From an uncultured Polaribacter sp. (GTDB lineage Bacteria; Bacteroidota; Bacteroidia; Flavobacteriales; Flavobacteriaceae): a stretch of DNA of 64,000 nucleotides. The stretch's first letter is position 1, and the number at the start of each line of letters is the position of its first letter. Location: positions 62,001-126,000 of the forward strand of contig CANMHT010000006.1 of assembly GCA_947497755.1 (NCBI GenBank). The letters run 5' to 3'. Under the pieces are notes generated by a model, which was not told the origin of the DNA, searched no databases, and worked only from the letters and a program-made list of their open reading frames with translations. The position numbers and the translations under genes were made by a program. This document shows positions 61,916 to 64,000 of the stretch, piece by piece.

Positions 61916-62300
61916 TGGCTTCTTTTAAGGCTTTTTTATCGTAAGAAACAAACATATTAATCCAAAGAATTCTAGACAAACGTAAGTTTAAAGGCATCAT
62001 AAACACCAACACTACAAAAATTACGGCAAAAGATTCTAACAAGCTAATATCTACTAATATGACCGTAAGTAAAAATGTAATGACACACATAGCAACAGTA
62101 ATGGCATAGCCTACATACATAGCGCCATAAAAAAAAGAAGGTTCTATCATATATTTAAAATCACATTTAGGACAATGCTCGTGTAATTCACTTACTTTAC
62201 CTGGCACATAAGTAAAACCATATTTAAAAAAATCTCCTTCATGGCATTTCGGACATTTATTTCTCGTAATGCTAAACATTTTTGTGCCTTTTTTAAACAT
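61899..62300 (-). CDS. DUF983 family membrane protein
   Basis: A 133-residue protein with an N-terminal zinc-ribbon-like part, CPKCHEGDFF and HCPKCDFKYMIEP (two CxxC pairs), then two membrane segments (about 58-78 and 82-105). This is the DUF983 pattern. Start ATG 62300 (MFKKGTKMFSI) agrees with the family; an internal ATG at 62279 is less likely. Function unknown. It is convergent with and overlaps the FAD oxidoreductase gene by 17 bases, and diverges from the ABC-F gene. Confidence 0.85.
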   Translation of the reverse strand: MFKKGTKMFSITRNKCPKCHEGDFFKYGFTYVPGKVSELHEHCPKCDFKYMIEPSFFYGAMYVGYAITVAMCVITFLLTVILVDISLLESFAVIFVVLVFMMPLNLRLSRILWINMFVSYDKKALKEATNKTS

Positions 62301-62420
62301 ATCTTCTTTATTATAAGTTCAATTAACTATTTCGTTTTTGTAGTTTTGTGCAAAAATCATAAAAAACTAACTTTTACCTTGTAACAAGGGTTACAAAGTT
62401 ATTGTAAATAATCAATATTT

Positions 62421-64000
62421 ATGCTAAACGTACACAATTTAACGGTCTCATTTATGGGGTCAGATTTGTTTTCTGGAATCACTTTTAAATTAAATAAAGG
62501 AGATAGAATTGGATTGATAGGTAAAAATGGAGCCGGAAAATCTACCTTATTAAAAGTATTAGCGAAAGATATTGAAACCAGTGGTGGTACTATGGCTTTT
62601 GATAAAGATGTACAGGTTGGTTTTTTACGACAAGACATCGATTTTGTTGCAGGAAGAACGATTTTAGAAGAAGCTTATCAAGCTTTTAAAGAAATTAAAG
62701 AGATTGAATTAAAGTTAGATGATATTAATAATCAATTAGCAACAAGAACAGATTATGAAAGTGATGCTTATAGTAAGTTAATTGTTGATTTAACTGAATT
62801 AACCGAAAGATATGAAGTATTAGGAGGTTATAATTACCAAGGGAATACAGAGAAGATTTTACAAGGATTAGGGTTTAAAAGAGAAGATTTTGATAAATTA
62901 ACTGATACTTTTTCTGGCGGATGGAGAATGCGTATTGAATTGGCAAAACTTTTATTACAAAACAATGATATTTTATTATTAGATGAGCCAACAAACCACT
63001 TAGATATTGAATCGATTATTTGGTTAGAAAACTTTTTAAAAGGCTATTCTGGAGCTATTGTGTTAGTTTCTCACGATAAAATGTTTCTAAACAATGTAAC
63101 CAATAGAACTATTGAAATTTCGTTGGGGCAAATTTATGATTATAAAAAACCTTATACAGAGTTCTTGAAATTACGTGGAGAGATTAAAGAAAAGCAATTA
63201 CAAGCACAGAAAAATCAAGATAGAGAGATTAAGCAAAAGCAAATGCTTATTGATAAATTTAAAGCAAAAGCTAGCAAAGCATCTATGGCTCAATCTCTAA
63301 TGAAGCAATTGGATAAAGTAGAACGAATTGAAGTAGATCAAGATGATAATGCTACAATGAATGTGCGTTTTGCAATTTCTAAAGATCCAGGAAAAATTAT
63401 TGTTGAAGCAGAAAACATGAGTAAGAGTTATGGCGATAATCATGTATTAGAAAATGTAAATCTGCTTATTGAACGCAATAGTAGAATTGCTTTTGTTGGG
63501 CAAAACGGACAGGGAAAATCTACCTTGGCAAAGATGATGGTTGGAGATATTCCATTTGAAGGGCATTTAAAATTAGGACACAATGTAGAAATAGGATATT
63601 TTGCTCAAAATCAGTCTGAACATTTACCTCCAGAGAAGACAGTTTTAGAAATTATGGAAGATGCTGCAAATGATTCTAATAGAGCTCGAGTAAGAGATAT
63701 GTTAGGGGCATTTTTATTTGGAGGCGATGCTGTTGATAAAAAAGCCAAAGTATTATCTGGAGGAGAAAGAAATCGTTTGGCATTGTGTAAACTATTATTG
63801 TCACCGTTTAACGTGTTGATAATGGATGAGCCAACAAACCACTTAGATATAGCTTCTAAAAACGTTTTAAAAGAAGCTCTGAAGAATTTTAATGGAACTT
63901 TAATTGTAGTATCTCACGATAGAGAGTTTTTACAGGGATTAACCACTACAGTATATGGTTTTAAAGATAAGGTGATTAAAGAATATTTAGGAGATATCGA
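62421..64000 (+). CDS. ABC-F family ATPase (3' end cut by window edge)
   Basis: A soluble duplicated ABC ATPase without membrane domains, which acts on ribosomes in related proteins. The visible 526 residues hold two ATPase halves. The first has Walker A GKNGAGKST, signature SGGWRMRIELAKLLL and Walker B LLLDEPTNHLDIES. The second has GQNGQGKST, SGGERNRLALCKLLL and LIMDEPTNHLDIAS. The helical linker at about 240-305 (KEKQLQAQKNQDREIKQKQ) is the PtIM. It most resembles the YheS/Uup housekeeping group rather than antibiotic-resistance types. The C-terminus is off the right edge. Confidence 0.92.
   Translation, partial: MLNVHNLTVSFMGSDLFSGITFKLNKGDRIGLIGKNGAGKSTLLKVLAKDIETSGGTMAFDKDVQVGFLRQDIDFVAGRTILEEAYQAFKEIKEIELKLDDINNQLATRTDYESDAYSKLIVDLTELTERYEVLGGYNYQGNTEKILQGLGFKREDFDKLTDTFSGGWRMRIELAKLLLQNNDILLLDEPTNHLDIESIIWLENFLKGYSGAIVLVSHDKMFLNNVTNRTIEISLGQIYDYKKPYTEFLKLRGEIKEKQLQAQKNQDREIKQKQMLIDKFKAKASKASMAQSLMKQLDKVERIEVDQDDNATMNVRFAISKDPGKIIVEAENMSKSYGDNHVLENVNLLIERNSRIAFVGQNGQGKSTLAKMMVGDIPFEGHLKLGHNVEIGYFAQNQSEHLPPEKTVLEIMEDAANDSNRARVRDMLGAFLFGGDAVDKKAKVLSGGERNRLALCKLLLSPFNVLIMDEPTNHLDIASKNVLKEALKNFNGTLIVVSHDREFLQGLTTTVYGFKDKVIKEYLGDI

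Noticed and set aside
62421..64000. ABC-F gene as an antibiotic-resistance determinant
   Set aside because: The sequence resembles housekeeping YheS/Uup proteins and there is no mobile or resistance context.

Overview
This is a 64 kb stretch of ordinary chromosome from a member of the Bacteroidota, almost certainly the Flavobacteriaceae and probably a marine, AT-rich lineage near Polaribacter or Tenacibaculum (genus is inference). The evidence is the gliding and type IX secretion (T9SS) genes gldB, gldC, gldK-N and porT, the Bacteroidota promoter form TTG-N17-23-TAnnTTTG, the lack of Shine-Dalgarno sites, exosortase XrtF, TamL, a HPPK/deoxynucleoside kinase fusion and an archaeal/eukaryal-type prolyl-tRNA synthetase. 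There is no rRNA, CRISPR array, insertion sequence, prophage or integration site. One tRNA (Glu, UUC) is present. I count 58 protein genes that I support; two are cut by the window ends (nadK at the left, an ABC-F ATPase at the right).

Layout. 1-4.2 kb: NAD kinase and a CBS protein (minus) opposite pdxJ and a hydrolase (plus), then an Asp/Asn hydroxylase-like gene interrupted near its end by an in-frame TGA, and a small holin-family membrane protein. 4.3-9.9 kb: tig, clpP, clpX and dnaG (protein quality control and replication). 9.9-15.5 kb: nadE, gldB-gldC plus an unknown lipoprotein, an OmpA-type protein and the folK-dNK fusion. 15.6-20.5 kb: pnp, rpsO, accD and fbaA. 20.6-28.9 kb: an envelope region with tamL, trmH, porT, ubiE, a NifU-type protein, a FadL-type porin and a Ser/Arg-rich lipoprotein. 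29-31 kb: proS, tRNA-Glu and rpsT. 31-38.3 kb: the cell-shape operon mreB-mreC-mreD-mrdA-rodA with purH upstream. 38.6-45.7 kb: the most accessory-like part, holding a GAF protein, the XrtF exosortase pair, a HYC_CC_PP / TonB receptor / HMA metal-handling cluster and a fast-looking macroglobulin/plug protein. 45.8-52.3 kb: groEL, groES, secG, a TPR protein, lptE, a sigma-54 activator and miaB, all on the minus strand. 52.4-64 kb: topA, an arginase-fold protein with lost metal ligands, gldK-gldL-gldM-gldN, an FAD oxidoreductase, a DUF983 protein and an ABC-F ATPase.

How the parts fit. T9SS and gliding components sit in three separate places (gldBC, porT, gldKLMN) among outer-membrane assembly genes (tamL, lptE, secG) and wall-elongation genes (mre/mrdA/rodA), so the window is rich in envelope-building functions. 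The rest is core metabolism (NAD, PLP, folate, fatty acid, purine, menaquinone, Fe-S) and information processing.

No wholly new defence or mobile system is visible. The best leads are: the near-terminal nonsense codon in the hydroxylase gene; loss of zinc ligands in DnaG and AccD and absence of zinc ribbons in TopA; the arginase-like probable pseudoenzyme next to gldK; the XrtF module, whose substrates are unknown; a perfect split inverted repeat and sigma-54-like element in front of groES beside a sigma-54 activator gene; an interleaved inverted-repeat structure at 3744-3805; and an unknown lipoprotein attached to gldBC.
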